Of a stretch of DNA of 63,416 bases, positions 1-9,374 are shown one piece after another. The DNA comes from an uncultured Lachnospiraceae bacterium. Lineage in GTDB: Bacteria; Bacillota; Clostridia; Lachnospirales; Lachnospiraceae. The DNA is taken from contig CAMWSU010000006.1 of NCBI GenBank assembly GCA_947176965.1, forward strand, positions 1 to 63,416, read 5' to 3'. Both the position numbers and the translations under genes were made by a program. Numbering within the stretch: position 1 is the stretch's first letter; each line of letters opens with the position of its first letter. A model generated the notes under the pieces. It made no database searches, was not told the origin of the DNA, and saw only the letters and a list, made by a program, of their open reading frames with translations.

Positions 1-1318
1 GAAAAAACAGAAACCGAAGCGCAAAAAAGAAAAGGTAGGAAAACAAAAGAAAGCAGCGGATTCGGAAAATGAATCAAAGGAACCCGGATTTTTTGCTAAG
101 CTTTTCAACATTCTTCTTGAGGAAGCGGACGAGGAGGAGGAACAGCCGCAGGAGCTGGAGGTATCCGATGAAAACCGCGAGATCATGGCTATGATGGAGA
201 ACGAGAAGATCGAGAATAAGAAGCCCGGTTCCAAGAAAGCGAAAAAAGGCAAAAAGGGAAAAGCAGACGCAAAGCAGGCGGATGACGGCGAGGGCGATGA
301 AGAAGCACCCGTAGACGAGAAAAAAGCAAAGAAAGAAAAAAAGAAGAAAGAAAAGAAGGAACAGAAAGAGAAGGAAAAGAAAGAAAAAGAGCAGGAGGAG
401 AAGGCAGTACCAACTAAGAAACTGCCGAGAGCGAAGGTATTTTCTATTTTTGCGTTCTGCTTGACATTACTGGCGGTGATCGTGATTCTTTGCCTTGTCA
501 TTCCGAAGCAGCATGACTTGAAAACGGCGCGAGAGGCATATTATAACCGTGATTATTTAACCGTATATCAGAACATGGACGGAAAGGATTTGAGTGACAG
601 TGACTATATTCTGTATATGCGGAGCAGAATGGTCCTGAATATGCAGGGCAAGCTGGATAATTATCTGATTTATATGGGAATGGACAAGGAAATGGCGGCA
701 TTGAATGAATTAATGCTGGCAGTCCACTATTATCAGTCAAATCTCTCAGTAGCGGAGAGTTATGGCGCGGTCGAAGAGATGAATACGGTTTACAGGCAGG
801 TGCTTTCCGTGCTTGATCAGCAATATCGGTTGAGTGAGGCGGAAGCGATTGAAATTTTTGCGCTGGATGACCTAAGCTATAATGAACGGCTTTATTATCT
901 TGTACACGGTACAGAGTTTGTCGCACCTGATATCCCGCAGAACGGTTCTACGAACAATATGGGAAACATCGGAACGAGCGGTATCGGAGATGAGATCTTG
1001 GATGATATGCTGTCGGAGGAAAATGAGCTGTCCGGCGGCGATCAGCCGCAGGATACGTTCAATGATGCGTCGGATGCGGGTTCTGATACCGGTCTGGCAG
1101 ATCCGGTGGCTGACTGGCCGGTGAATGACGGGAATGAGTACTGGCCGGAAAGCGATTGGTCGGACGGTTCCGGGACGGATGCGGGCAATGAGAATTGGCA
1201 GCCGGATACAGGCGGGGAGAATCCGTCTCAGAATACGCCGGGTGAGTCACTGTCACAGGGAAACGGCGATGAATTATACAGCGGTGAGGTACAGAACGGA
1301 AGCGTGGTATTACAGTAA
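1..1318 (+). CDS. Lys/Glu-rich single-pass membrane protein, 5' partial
   Basis: The reading frame is open from base 2 of the window, so the gene starts upstream of the left edge; the ATG at 185 is internal. The visible part has a very charged N-terminal stretch (runs of K and E, up to about base 420), one hydrophobic segment (SIFAFCLTLLAVIVILCLVI, about bases 448-507), a helical region of about 150 residues, and a low-complexity Gly/Ser/Asp/Asn-rich tail ending at 1318. The layout fits a cytoplasmic charged domain, one membrane anchor and an outside domain. I do not recognise a family and assign no function. hisH follows after 14 bases, so the two may be cotranscribed. Confidence 0.75.
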   Translation, partial: KKQKPKRKKEKVGKQKKAADSENESKEPGFFAKLFNILLEEADEEEEQPQELEVSDENREIMAMMENEKIENKKPGSKKAKKGKKGKADAKQADDGEGDEEAPVDEKKAKKEKKKKEKKEQKEKEKKEKEQEEKAVPTKKLPRAKVFSIFAFCLTLLAVIVILCLVIPKQHDLKTAREAYYNRDYLTVYQNMDGKDLSDSDYILYMRSRMVLNMQGKLDNYLIYMGMDKEMAALNELMLAVHYYQSNLSVAESYGAVEEMNTVYRQVLSVLDQQYRLSEAEAIEIFALDDLSYNERLYYLVHGTEFVAPDIPQNGSTNNMGNIGTSGIGDEILDDMLSEENELSGGDQPQDTFNDASDAGSDTGLADPVADWPVNDGNEYWPESDWSDGSGTDAGNENWQPDTGGENPSQNTPGESLSQGNGDELYSGEVQNGSVVLQ

Positions 1319-1332
1319 GGAATGGAGCAGTC

Positions 1333-1947
1333 ATGATAGCGATCATTGATTATGATGCCGGAAACATCAAAAGCGTGGAAAAAGCATTTCGTTTTTTGGG
1401 CGCGGAGGTCTGTGTTACGCATGATGCGGATGTGATAGAGGCAGCCGAAAAAGTTGTCCTTCCCGGCGTCGGCGCATTTGGCGACGCCATGAATAAGTTG
1501 CATCAATATCATTTGGTGGAGACCATTCATCATGTGATCGAAAAAGGCACGCCGTTTTTGGGAATCTGCCTTGGCATGCAGCTCTTGTTTGAGCGAAGCG
1601 ACGAGAGCGAGGGCGTGAAGGGGTTGGGAATTCTGAAAGGGGAGATTTTACGTATTCCGGATTCGCAGGGCATCAAAGTTCCTCACATCGGCTGGAATGC
1701 GCTTTCCTTTCCGAATAAAGGCAGACTGTTTGAGGGAATTCCGGCGGGAAGCTATGTTTATTTCGTTCATTCTTATTATTTGAAGGCGGAGGAGGAGCGC
1801 ATTGTGACGGCGGCGACGGAGTACGGTGCGCATATCCATGCCTCTGTGGAAAAAAACAATGTGTTTGCATGCCAGTTCCATCCCGAAAAAAGTTCGGATG
1901 TCGGGCTGCGGATTTTGGAAAACTTTATTCAGCTCGGAGCGTCATAA
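1333..1947 (+). CDS. hisH: Imidazole glycerol phosphate synthase, glutaminase subunit
   Basis: HisH is the class I glutamine amidotransferase subunit that releases ammonia from glutamine and passes it to HisF in the fifth step of histidine synthesis. The 204-residue protein has the nucleophile motif GICLGMQLLFE and the His/Glu pair in QFHPEKS, so the Cys-His-Glu triad is present. It has the normal family length. The ATG at 1333 follows an AAGGAATGGAG ribosome site. hisF is 41 bases downstream. No other his gene is visible in this window, so histidine genes must be split or lie further left. Confidence 0.95.
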   Translation: MIAIIDYDAGNIKSVEKAFRFLGAEVCVTHDADVIEAAEKVVLPGVGAFGDAMNKLHQYHLVETIHHVIEKGTPFLGICLGMQLLFERSDESEGVKGLGILKGEILRIPDSQGIKVPHIGWNALSFPNKGRLFEGIPAGSYVYFVHSYYLKAEEERIVTAATEYGAHIHASVEKNNVFACQFHPEKSSDVGLRILENFIQLGAS

Positions 1948-1988
1948 GGAGTACATGACGTTTTCGGGGAATATAATTTTTTCGAGAG

Positions 1989-2810
1989 ATGAAGGAACAG
2001 CAGAGAGAAGAGGAATTAGATTTGAGCAGCGGAGAAGTGCAGCCGAAAAATCTTCATACAAAAAGAATCATTCCGTGCCTTGATGTCAACAACGGGCGCG
2101 TTGTCAAGGGCGTCAATTTTGTGAATCTGACGGATGCGGGCGATCCGGTCGCTATTGCTGAGGCATACGATAAGGCAGGGGCGGATGAGCTTGTTTTTTT
2201 GGATATAACGGCGTCCTCGGATCATCGCGCGACGGTCGTGGATATGGTACGGAGAGTCGCGGAAAAAGTCTTTATCCCGTTCACGGTTGGCGGCGGTATC
2301 CGCACGGTCGAGGATTTTAGGGTCATTCTGCGCGAGGGTGCGGACAAGGTTGGCATCAACAGCGCGGCGATCATGAATCCGCAGCTTATCAGCGACGCGG
2401 CGGATAAATTCGGCTCTCAGTGCGTGGTAGTTGCGATCGACGCGAAAAAAAGGACGGACGGCGGCTGGAACATTTATAAAAACGGCGGTCGTGTGGATAT
2501 GGGAATCGACGCCGTCGAATGGGCGGCGAAGGCCGAGAAGCTCGGTGCGGGAGAAATTCTGCTCACGAGCATGGACTGCGACGGAACAAAGGAAGGCTAT
2601 GATATTGCGCTGACACGGGCGGTCTGCGATGCGGTTTCCATCCCCGTGATCGCATCCGGCGGCGCGGGAACGCTTTCGCATTTTTATGATGCGGTGACGG
2701 ACGGCGGCGCGGATGCACTGCTTGCAGCGTCATTGTTTCATTTTAAGGAAATGGAGATTTGCGAGGTCAAACGTTATCTGCGAGAGCGGGGGATTTCTGT
2801 CCGGCTGTAA
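1989..2810 (+). CDS. hisF: Imidazole glycerol phosphate synthase, cyclase subunit
   Basis: HisF is the TIM-barrel partner of HisH and uses the channelled ammonia to make imidazole glycerol phosphate and AICAR from PRFAR. The sequence carries the family hallmarks: RIIPCLDV near the start (first catalytic Asp), the phosphate loop [13 protein letters not shown], and [12 protein letters not shown] (second catalytic Asp) followed by VIASGGAGT. At 273 residues it is about 20 longer than usual, because the only usable start (1989) adds a charged N-terminal tail ahead of the normal [11 protein letters not shown] start. It forms an operon with hisH. Confidence 0.95.
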   Translation: MKEQQREEELDLSSGEVQPKNLHTKRIIPCLDVNNGRVVKGVNFVNLTDAGDPVAIAEAYDKAGADELVFLDITASSDHRATVVDMVRRVAEKVFIPFTVGGGIRTVEDFRVILREGADKVGINSAAIMNPQLISDAADKFGSQCVVVAIDAKKRTDGGWNIYKNGGRVDMGIDAVEWAAKAEKLGAGEILLTSMDCDGTKEGYDIALTRAVCDAVSIPVIASGGAGTLSHFYDAVTDGGADALLAASLFHFKEMEICEVKRYLRERGISVRL

Positions 2811-2822
2811 GTGGGCAGATCA

Positions 2823-2887
2823 CGGATGCAGGACAAAGCTGTATTGATTCGGATGCAGGATAAAGCTGTATCGATCAGGATGCAGGA
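2823..2887 (+). repeat. 27-bp tandem repeat between hisF and ung
   Basis: Two adjacent 27-base units (2823-2849 and 2850-2876) differ at only a few positions, and a third unit starts at 2877 and breaks off after about 11 bases. Each begins with (C/A)GGATGCAGGA and the complete units contain AAAGCTGTAT. The repeat lies in the hisF-ung gap with no visible reading frame or terminator. Confidence 0.75.
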
Positions 2888-2908
2888 AAAAAGAATGGAG
2901 AGAAAACG

Positions 2909-3589
2909 ATGTCGGCGATCAGTAATGATTGGCTGGAGCCCTTAAGCCCGGAGTTTCGCAAGCCGTATTATCGCAAATTACACCAGACGATCGTGGAGGA
3001 ATATCAGACGCGGCCGGTTTTTCCGCCGTCGGATGATATTTTTAATGCGTTTCACTTGACGCCGCTCCATGAAGTAAAGGTCGTGATTTTAGGGCAGGAT
3101 CCATATCATAATGTCGGACAGGCGCACGGACTTTGTTTTTCCGTTAAGCCCGATGTGGATATTCCACCCTCTTTGGTCAATATTTATCAGGAGCTGCATG
3201 ATGATCTAGGATGTGAGATTCCGGATAACGGTTACCTTGTCAAGTGGGCGAAGCAGGGCGTTCTGATGTTAAATACCGTATTGACCGTGCGGGCGCATCA
3301 GGCAAATTCGCACAGAGGCATCGGCTGGGAGGAGTTCACCGATGCGGCGATCCGCATTTTGAATGAACAGGATCGGCCAATTGTATTTATTTTATGGGGA
3401 GCGCCCGCGCAGCGCAAAAAAGCAATGCTGAACAATCCGAAGCACTTGATTTTGGAAGCGCCGCATCCGAGTCCGCTGTCTGCATATCGCGGATTTTTCG
3501 GAAGCAGACCGTTTAGTAAAACGAATGATTTTTTAACTGCGAACGGCTTAAGTCCCATTGACTGGCAGATTGAAAATCGGGAAAAATAG
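2909..3589 (+). CDS. ung: Uracil-DNA glycosylase, family 1
   Basis: Removes uracil from DNA in base excision repair. The 226-residue protein has the water-activating motif GQDPYHN (with LGQDPYH), the uracil-stacking region GLCFSV, the Asn strand motif LMLNTVLTV, and the minor-groove loop HPSPLSAYRGFFG. Length and motif order are normal for family 1 UDG. The ATG follows a GGAGAGAAAACG ribosome site. It lies between hisF and lysA and is probably transcribed with them. Confidence 0.96.
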   Translation: MSAISNDWLEPLSPEFRKPYYRKLHQTIVEEYQTRPVFPPSDDIFNAFHLTPLHEVKVVILGQDPYHNVGQAHGLCFSVKPDVDIPPSLVNIYQELHDDLGCEIPDNGYLVKWAKQGVLMLNTVLTVRAHQANSHRGIGWEEFTDAAIRILNEQDRPIVFILWGAPAQRKKAMLNNPKHLILEAPHPSPLSAYRGFFGSRPFSKTNDFLTANGLSPIDWQIENREK

Positions 3590-3627
3590 TGACTGGCATG
3601 TATTCTCCGAAATAGGAAAGGAATCGT

Positions 3628-4905
3628 ATGGAAAAGAAAACGTTTGTGACAAAAGAGCAGATTGCCGAGATTGTAAAGACGTATCCGACGCCGTTTCATA
3701 TTTATGACGAAAAAGGAATTCGGGAGAACGCAAAGGCGGTGAAAGAGGCTTTTTCATGGAATCCGGGATTCAGGGAGTATTTTGCGGTCAAAGCAACGCC
3801 GAATCCGTATATCATTGACTTGATGCGGGAGTTCGGCTGTGGGTTTGACTGTTCCTCATTGACCGAGCTGATGCTGGCGCACGCCATGGGCGCGGGCGAG
3901 AATGAGATCATGTTTTCTTCCAACGACACGCCGGCAAAGGAGTATGCGTTTGCTGACCGGATCGGCGCGATCATTAATCTGGATGATATTACACATATTG
4001 ATTTTTTGGAAAAGACGCTCGGCAGACTGCCGGAGACGATCAGCTGCCGTTACAATCCGGGCGGTCTGTTTAAGATGAGCAACGGCATTATGGATAATCC
4101 GGGTGATGCGAAATACGGCTTTACGACGGAGCAGCTTTTGGAGGGCATGCGCATCCTGAAGCAAAAGGGCGTGAAGCATTTTGGTATCCATGCTTTTTTG
4201 GCGAGCAATACCGTGACGAACGAATACTATCCGATGCTGGCGAAGATTTTGTTTGAGCAGGCGGTCAGAATCCATCAGGAGACGGGCGCGCATATTGCGT
4301 TCATCAACCTTTCGGGCGGCGTCGGCATCCCGTACAGACCGGATCAGGAGCCGAACGACATCCATGAGATCGGCGAGGGCGTGCGCAAGGTGTATGAGGA
4401 AGTGCTTGTACCTGCGGGCATGGGAGACGTCGCGATCTATACCGAGATGGGACGTTTTATGACAGGACCTTACGGGGCGCTTGTGACAACGGCGATTCAT
4501 GAAAAACACACGCATAAGGAGTATATCGGCGTGGACGCCTGCGCGGTCAACCTGATGCGCCCGGCAATGTACGGCGCTTACCATCACATCACGGTTTTAG
4601 GAAAAGAGGATGCGCCCTGCGACCATAAATACGACGTAACGGGTTCCCTGTGTGAAAATAATGACAAATTTGCCTTAGACCGGATGCTGCCGGAGATTGA
4701 GATGGGAGATTATCTTGTGATCCATGATACAGGAGCGCATGGTTACGCAATGGGCTATAATTATAACGGAAAATTGAAATCGGCGGAGTTGTTGTTAAAA
4801 GAAAACGGAGACGTGAAGCTGATTCGCCGTGCGGAGACGCCGGAGGATTATTTCAGAACCTTCGACGGACTTGATTTTTACGGGAAGCTGGATTTTAACG
4901 TATAA
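3628..4905 (+). CDS. lysA: Diaminopimelate decarboxylase
   Basis: PLP-dependent fold-type III decarboxylase, last step of lysine synthesis from meso-diaminopimelate. The PLP lysine lies in YFAVKATPNP, the His/Gly-rich PLP phosphate motif in FINLSGGVGIPYRPDQEP, and the active-site Cys region in DVTGSLCENNDKF. At 425 residues it is of normal length. The start at 3628 is preceded by AGGAAAGGAATCGT. An alternative substrate (another basic amino-acid decarboxylase of the same fold) cannot be fully excluded, but the CEN motif and length favour LysA. Confidence 0.88.
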   Translation: MEKKTFVTKEQIAEIVKTYPTPFHIYDEKGIRENAKAVKEAFSWNPGFREYFAVKATPNPYIIDLMREFGCGFDCSSLTELMLAHAMGAGENEIMFSSNDTPAKEYAFADRIGAIINLDDITHIDFLEKTLGRLPETISCRYNPGGLFKMSNGIMDNPGDAKYGFTTEQLLEGMRILKQKGVKHFGIHAFLASNTVTNEYYPMLAKILFEQAVRIHQETGAHIAFINLSGGVGIPYRPDQEPNDIHEIGEGVRKVYEEVLVPAGMGDVAIYTEMGRFMTGPYGALVTTAIHEKHTHKEYIGVDACAVNLMRPAMYGAYHHITVLGKEDAPCDHKYDVTGSLCENNDKFALDRMLPEIEMGDYLVIHDTGAHGYAMGYNYNGKLKSAELLLKENGDVKLIRRAETPEDYFRTFDGLDFYGKLDFNV

Positions 4906-4945
4906 GAGCAGGCTTAAAAAATCATCCATTCTGCCGTGAAACTGC

Positions 4946-4974
4946 TTGCCATTTTTCCTTTTTTATGGTAGTAT
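4946..4974 (+). promoter_or_regulatory. Likely promoter of tRNA-Leu
   Basis: A -35-like TTGCCA (4946-4951) and a -10-like TAGTAT (4969-4974) are separated by 17 bases, with the tRNA starting 18 bases after the -10. The match is partial, but position and spacing fit a tRNA promoter. Confidence 0.5.
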
Positions 4975-4992
4975 AGTTTTCGGTGCAGACAT

Positions 4993-5075
4993 GCCGGCAT
5001 GTCGGAATGGCAGACGAGGCAGACTCAAAATCTGTTGGTGGCAACACCGTGTGGGTTCAAGTCCCACTGCCGGCA
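4993..5075 (+). tRNA. tRNA-Leu(CAA)
   Basis: An 83-base class II tRNA. The acceptor stem GCCGGCA (4993-4999) pairs with TGCCGGC (5068-5074), with A as discriminator. The anticodon stem CAGA/TCTG encloses loop CTCAAAA, giving anticodon CAA, which reads UUG (Leu). The T-arm is GTGGGTTCAAGTCCCAC, and a long variable arm (TTGGTGGCAACACC) is present as expected for tRNA-Leu. The 3' CCA is not encoded. Confidence 0.96.
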
Positions 5076-5077
5076 GG

Positions 5078-5114
5078 AAAAAGACCTGAAAATCGGATGA
5101 TTCAGGTCTTTTTA
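5078..5114 (+). terminator. Rho-independent terminator of tRNA-Leu
   Basis: Stem AAAAAGACCTGAA (5078-5090) pairs with TTCAGGTCTTTTT (5101-5113) around a 10-base loop and ends in a T-run, directly after the tRNA. Confidence 0.9.
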
Positions 5115-5210
5115 TTTTATCCGATTTCATAGGTCTTTCAGAAAGATCCGCTATGAAGACGGAATAACAAATGAATGTACAGAAGTTGAGTAGCGAAAGG
5201 AGATGGCAGC

Positions 5211-5871
5211 ATGGCATCATGGATGGTACATCTGCGCATTGCGGACAGGCTTCTTATGCGTCTTTCGGATGTGAGCGCAGAACATTTTATTATGGGAAAT
5301 ATTGCGCCGGACAGCGGCGAACCGAACGAGGACTGGAGCAGTTATACGCCGGACAAGACGACATCGCATTATGAAGAGCGCGGCGCGGACGGAAAAAAGG
5401 TCATACGGATAGACAGATATGTGGAGGAGTATTTTACAAAAGAGAAACAGGCGGGTTACACGAGGGAGCAATATTCGTTTTATCTCGGCTATCTGACGCA
5501 TTTGTTGACTGATATTTTGTGGAAGCGGAATGTGTATGAAAAAAGCATAGCAGCTTATCCTGAAAGGGCAGCGAAGGATCTGAATGCATTTGTCTGGGAG
5601 GAACTAAAGAGGGACTGGTATGATCTGGACTTTCTCTACCTGAAAAAGCATCCCAATTTCCGTGCGTTTGAGATTTACCGGAAGCAGGCCGGTTTTGAGA
5701 ATTGTTATATGGACATGTTTTCGAAGCAGGCGGGCATATATTACCGACTTTTATCTGGCAGGCAGGGAAAATATTGAGCGGGAATATGTGTACCTGACTC
5801 CAGAGCAGGCGGATGCATTTGTAGAGGAAAGCTGCGCGTGCATTGAGAAACAGTTGAAAGAATACATATAA
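5211..5871 (+). pseudogene. Zinc-dependent phospholipase C-like hydrolase, frameshifted
   Basis: The reading frame from 5211 (AGGAGA ribosome site at 5198) gives a PF00882-like protein: an N-terminal His-containing helix, then HFIMGNIAPD and the zinc-ligand stretch YLGYLTHLLTDILW. The frame ends at 5777 in an unrelated tail. The family-like continuation (YITDFYLAGRENIEREYVYL...) is in the next frame and runs to the stop at 5871. The join is a one-base shift near 5730-5740. The zinc site is before the break, but about 45 C-terminal residues are lost. The gene is either a recent pseudogene or a sequencing error. The substrate is not predictable. Confidence 0.75.
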
Positions 5872-5881
5872 AGTGATGTTG

Positions 5882-5918
5882 AAATCTGACACTTTGTTTG
5901 GAGGTGTCAGATTTTTAT
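5882..5918 (+). terminator. Rho-independent terminator
   Basis: AAATCTGACAC (5882-5892) pairs with GTGTCAGATTT (5904-5914), followed by a T-rich run. It lies right after the stop of the frameshifted hydrolase gene. Confidence 0.85.
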
Positions 5919-5945
5919 TTGACAAAATCCAGAAGTAAATATAAT
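5919..5945 (+). promoter_or_regulatory. Promoter of nifS-iscU
   Basis: A consensus -35 TTGACA (5919-5924) is followed by TATAAT at 5940-5945 (15-base spacer) or TAATAT at 5942-5947 (17-base spacer). The nifS start codon is about 60 bases downstream. Confidence 0.65.
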
Positions 5946-6008
5946 ATAAAACATATAGGAATAATAGGATAAAAAGAATAAATAGAATGTAAAGAGAAAG
6001 GAGCATAT

Positions 6009-7229
6009 ATGAATTCGTTTATTTATTTGGACAATGCTGCGACGACGCAGCTTGATGAAACTGTGTTACAGGAAATGCTTCCGTTTCTGCGGCAGACATA
6101 CGGGAATCCGTCGGCGGTGTATCGTTTTGCAGAGGAGAGCCGGAAAGCCGTCGATCATGCGAGAGAGCAGGCAGCCGGATTGATCGGAGCGAAGCCGGAG
6201 GAAATCTTTTTTACAGGGGGAGGAACGGAGTCTGACAACTGGGCGTTAAAGGCGGCCGCAGAAGCTTATTCCGCAAAAGGAAAGCATATCATAACAAGCA
6301 AGATAGAACATCACGCTGTTTTGCATACATGCCGGTACTTGGAAAAGCATGGATATGAGGTGACTTATCTGGATGTGGATCAGGACGGAAAAATATCTCT
6401 TGAACAGTTACAATCTGTCATCCGTCCGGATACCGTCCTGATCTCCGTGATGGCGGCAAATAATGAGATCGGAACGATAGAGCCGATTGCGGAAATCGGA
6501 AGGATTGCACATGAGCACGGCGTGCTGTTCCACACGGACGCGGTACAGGCATATGGACATATTCCGCTCCATGTGGAGGAGATGAATATCGATCTGCTTT
6601 CTGCCAGTGGGCATAAATTGAACGGCCCCAAAGGAGTCGGTATCCTGTATGTTCGCAAAGGAGTAAAGCTCGGTTCCATTCTGCATGGCGGCGCACAGGA
6701 GAGGGGAAAAAGAGCAGGAACCCTCAATGTGCCGGGGATCGTGGGAATCGGAAAAGCCGCGCAGATTGCCGGACAGACGATGGAGGAACGTGCCCGGTCC
6801 GAGACGGCTTTGCGGGATCATCTGATAGAAAGAGTATTATCGGAAATTCCTCATGTAAAACTGAACGGACATAGAACGGACAGATTGCCGAATAATGTCA
6901 ATTTCTGCTTCCGGTTTATTGAAGGGGAATCCCTGCTGATCCTGTTAGATCAGCTGGGAATCTGCGCATCCAGCGGTTCTGCGTGTACATCTGGTTCCCT
7001 CGATCCTTCCCATGTGCTATTAGCGATTGGGCTTCCGCATGAGATTGCGCATGGTTCCTTACGGATCACGCTGTCAGAAAAAACGACCATGGAGGAGATT
7101 GATTTTGTGGCGGATGAGTTGAAAAAGATTGTGGATCGACTTCGCAATCTGTCTCCGCTGTATGAGGATTTTATCAAAAGTAGATGTTTGCAGAAAGCAG
7201 GAAAGGAAGAAGGACATGTACAGCGATAA
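6009..7229 (+). CDS. nifS: Cysteine desulfurase, NifS/IscS-like
   Basis: PLP enzyme that removes sulfur from cysteine as an enzyme-bound persulfide for Fe-S cluster and thio-cofactor synthesis. Landmarks: LDNAATT at the N-terminus, EHHAV (His101/102 region), the PLP-binding Lys203 in SASGHKLNGPKG, and the persulfide-forming Cys326 in SSGSACTSG. It has 406 residues, the usual length. An AAAGGAG ribosome site precedes the ATG. It overlaps the following iscU by 14 bases, so the desulfurase and its scaffold are translationally coupled. No iscR-type regulator is beside it. Confidence 0.94.
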   Translation: MNSFIYLDNAATTQLDETVLQEMLPFLRQTYGNPSAVYRFAEESRKAVDHAREQAAGLIGAKPEEIFFTGGGTESDNWALKAAAEAYSAKGKHIITSKIEHHAVLHTCRYLEKHGYEVTYLDVDQDGKISLEQLQSVIRPDTVLISVMAANNEIGTIEPIAEIGRIAHEHGVLFHTDAVQAYGHIPLHVEEMNIDLLSASGHKLNGPKGVGILYVRKGVKLGSILHGGAQERGKRAGTLNVPGIVGIGKAAQIAGQTMEERARSETALRDHLIERVLSEIPHVKLNGHRTDRLPNNVNFCFRFIEGESLLILLDQLGICASSGSACTSGSLDPSHVLLAIGLPHEIAHGSLRITLSEKTTMEEIDFVADELKKIVDRLRNLSPLYEDFIKSRCLQKAGKEEGHVQR

Positions 7230-7647
7230 GGTGATGGATCATTTTAACAACCCGAGAAATGTAGGAGAAATAGAAAATCCCAGTGGAGTAGGGACTGTAG
7301 GAAATGCGAAATGCGGGGACATTATGCGTATGTATTTTGATATTGATGAGCAGGGGGTGATCCGGGACGTCAAATTTAAGACCTTCGGCTGCGGTGCGGC
7401 AATCGCGACCAGCAGTATGGCGACGGAACTGGTAAAGGGAAAAACCGTACAGGAAGCTTTAACGGTTACGAATCAGGCGGTCATGGAAGCATTGGACGGA
7501 CTTCCGCCGGTAAAGGTGCATTGCTCACTTTTGGCAGAGGAGGCGATTCATGCCGCACTGTGGGATTATGCAGAAAAGAATCATATCGTTATTGAAGGGC
7601 TTAAAAAGCCTGTGGACGACATTGCTGAAAAAGAAGAAGCGGAGTAG
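7216..7647 (+). CDS. iscU: Fe-S cluster assembly scaffold, IscU/NifU N-terminal type
   Basis: Scaffold on which NifS-derived sulfur and iron are assembled. The start at 7216 (MYSDKVMDHFNNPRN) is the family start; an upstream in-frame extension is inside nifS. The three cluster Cys are present: Cys33 (NAKCGD), Cys59 (FGCGAA) and Cys103 (VHCSLLAEEAI). 143 residues. The 14-base overlap with nifS and the GGAAAGGAAGAAGGAC ribosome site support this start. In Clostridia this pair is the housekeeping system (sometimes called NifU in annotations). Confidence 0.93.
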   Translation: MYSDKVMDHFNNPRNVGEIENPSGVGTVGNAKCGDIMRMYFDIDEQGVIRDVKFKTFGCGAAIATSSMATELVKGKTVQEALTVTNQAVMEALDGLPPVKVHCSLLAEEAIHAALWDYAEKNHIVIEGLKKPVDDIAEKEEAE

Positions 7648-7756
7648 CTATTGATAAATGGGAAACGCGGATATATACTAGAAAGAAAAGCAAATCTGTC
7701 TACACGTCAGGGTGTTTCGGATAGGCGCACAAAAGAGGATGCGGGAAGGGCGAATC

Positions 7757-9334
7757 ATGAGTACAGAGAATAAGAATACAGGACTTACACTGTTGAAAAA
7801 AGGACAAAAGGGCATCATTCATGCCATATTCAGCCGTTTCGGGCTGATCTTGCTGTTGCTTGTCCTGCATGTCTTTGTTCTTTTCAGCGTTTTTCAATGG
7901 TTTGGGAAATTTCTGCCGCATATTTTCGGCGGAACGGTGCTGTTTACTTTTATCATGGTCATCGGACTGCTGAACAGTAAGATCAATCCCACGGCAAAGA
8001 TCACGTGGCTGATCGTGATCATGCTCCTGCCCGTATTCGGCGTGCTGTTGTTCTGCTATACGCAGAGCGAGATCGGGCACCGGGCGTTGAAAAAGTATGT
8101 CAACCGCATCATCACAAATACGAAGGAAAGCATTCCGCAGCCGGAAGCGGCAATGGAGCGCCTGACAGAGGAGAACCCCGGCGTGGCGGCATTGGCGCAT
8201 TATATACACAGGAGCGGCTGCCATCCGGTATATGAGCATACCGCCATTACCTATTTTCCGCTGGGAGAGGACAAGTTTGCGGAGATGCTCAAACAGCTGG
8301 AAGCGGCGGAGCATTTCATTTTTATGGAATATTTTATTGTGGACGAAGGGCTTATGTGGGGCAAAATATTGGAGATCCTCGCAAAAAAGGCCAAAGAAGG
8401 TGTGGATGTCCGTGTCATGTATGACGGAACCTGTGAGTTTGCCCTGCTGCCCAGAGATTATCCGAAGCGTTTGAAGGCGTTGGGGATCAAGTGCAAGGTA
8501 TTTGCGCCTGTATCGCCGTTTGTTTCCACCTGCTATAATTATCGGGATCACAGGAAGATTTTAGTGATCGACGGACATACGGCTTTTAACGGCGGCGTGA
8601 ATCTCGCAGATGAGTATATCAATCAAAAAGAGAAATTCGGGCATTGGAAGGATACCGCTGTCATGCTGAAAGGCGAGGCGGTCAGAAGCTTTACATTGAT
8701 GTTTTTGCAGATGTGGAAAATCGGCGAAAGGGCAGATGAGTATGAGCATTTTTTGTCCTATCCGTCATTGCCTGTGGAACATGCAAAGGGATACGTCATC
8801 CCTTACGGTGACTGTCCGCTCGATGACGACAAGCTGGGAGAGCGGGTGTATATGGATATTTTGAACAGAGCCGTGTCCTATGTACATATCATGACGCCGT
8901 ATCTGATTTTGGACGGTGAGATGGAGACCGCCTTAAAGTTTGCTGCAGAGAGAGGCGTGGAGGTCGTATTGCTATTGCCGGGGATACCGGACAAAGCCAT
9001 TCCCTATGCATTGGCAAAAACGCACTATGCGTCACTGTTGGAGTCAGGGGTAAAAATTTATGAATATACGCCGGGCTTCGTCCATGCGAAAGTATTCATC
9101 AGCGATTCTGCGGAAGCGGTTGTCGGGACGATCAATTTAGATTACCGGAGTCTGTATCATCATTTTGAATGCGCCACTTATTTATATCATACAGACTGCA
9201 TCCCGGAAATGGAAGCAGATTTCCAGAAAACGCTTGCAGAATGCGGGCAGGTTACGATGGAAACTGTCCGCAGGGAAAAACTGCGCGTGAAGCTGACAGG
9301 ACGGCTGATGAAAGCGGTAGCGCCGCTATTATAA
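7757..9334 (+). CDS. cls: Cardiolipin synthase, phospholipase D type
   Basis: Membrane enzyme joining two phosphatidylglycerols to cardiolipin. After a short cytoplasmic start come two or three N-terminal membrane segments (about residues 20-100: GLILLLLVLHVFVLFSV, FTFIMVIGLL, WLIVIMLLPVFGVLLF), then two PLD domains with the HKD motifs HRKILVIDG and HAKVFISDS. 525 residues. I chose 7757 (after GGAAGGGCGAATC), not the ATG at 7712, because it gives the usual N-terminus and a ribosome site. It stands alone between iscU and a convergent MATE gene. Confidence 0.93.
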   Translation: MSTENKNTGLTLLKKGQKGIIHAIFSRFGLILLLLVLHVFVLFSVFQWFGKFLPHIFGGTVLFTFIMVIGLLNSKINPTAKITWLIVIMLLPVFGVLLFCYTQSEIGHRALKKYVNRIITNTKESIPQPEAAMERLTEENPGVAALAHYIHRSGCHPVYEHTAITYFPLGEDKFAEMLKQLEAAEHFIFMEYFIVDEGLMWGKILEILAKKAKEGVDVRVMYDGTCEFALLPRDYPKRLKALGIKCKVFAPVSPFVSTCYNYRDHRKILVIDGHTAFNGGVNLADEYINQKEKFGHWKDTAVMLKGEAVRSFTLMFLQMWKIGERADEYEHFLSYPSLPVEHAKGYVIPYGDCPLDDDKLGERVYMDILNRAVSYVHIMTPYLILDGEMETALKFAAERGVEVVLLLPGIPDKAIPYALAKTHYASLLESGVKIYEYTPGFVHAKVFISDSAEAVVGTINLDYRSLYHHFECATYLYHTDCIPEMEADFQKTLAECGQVTMETVRREKLRVKLTGRLMKAVAPLL

Positions 9335-9374
9335 CAGGTATAACTGTTTTTTATGGTAAGCAATGGATACGCAG

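Noticed and set aside
4963-5220. Minus-strand frame across the tRNA-Leu
   Set aside because: It covers a tRNA and its terminator; similar false proteins are often annotated over tRNAs.
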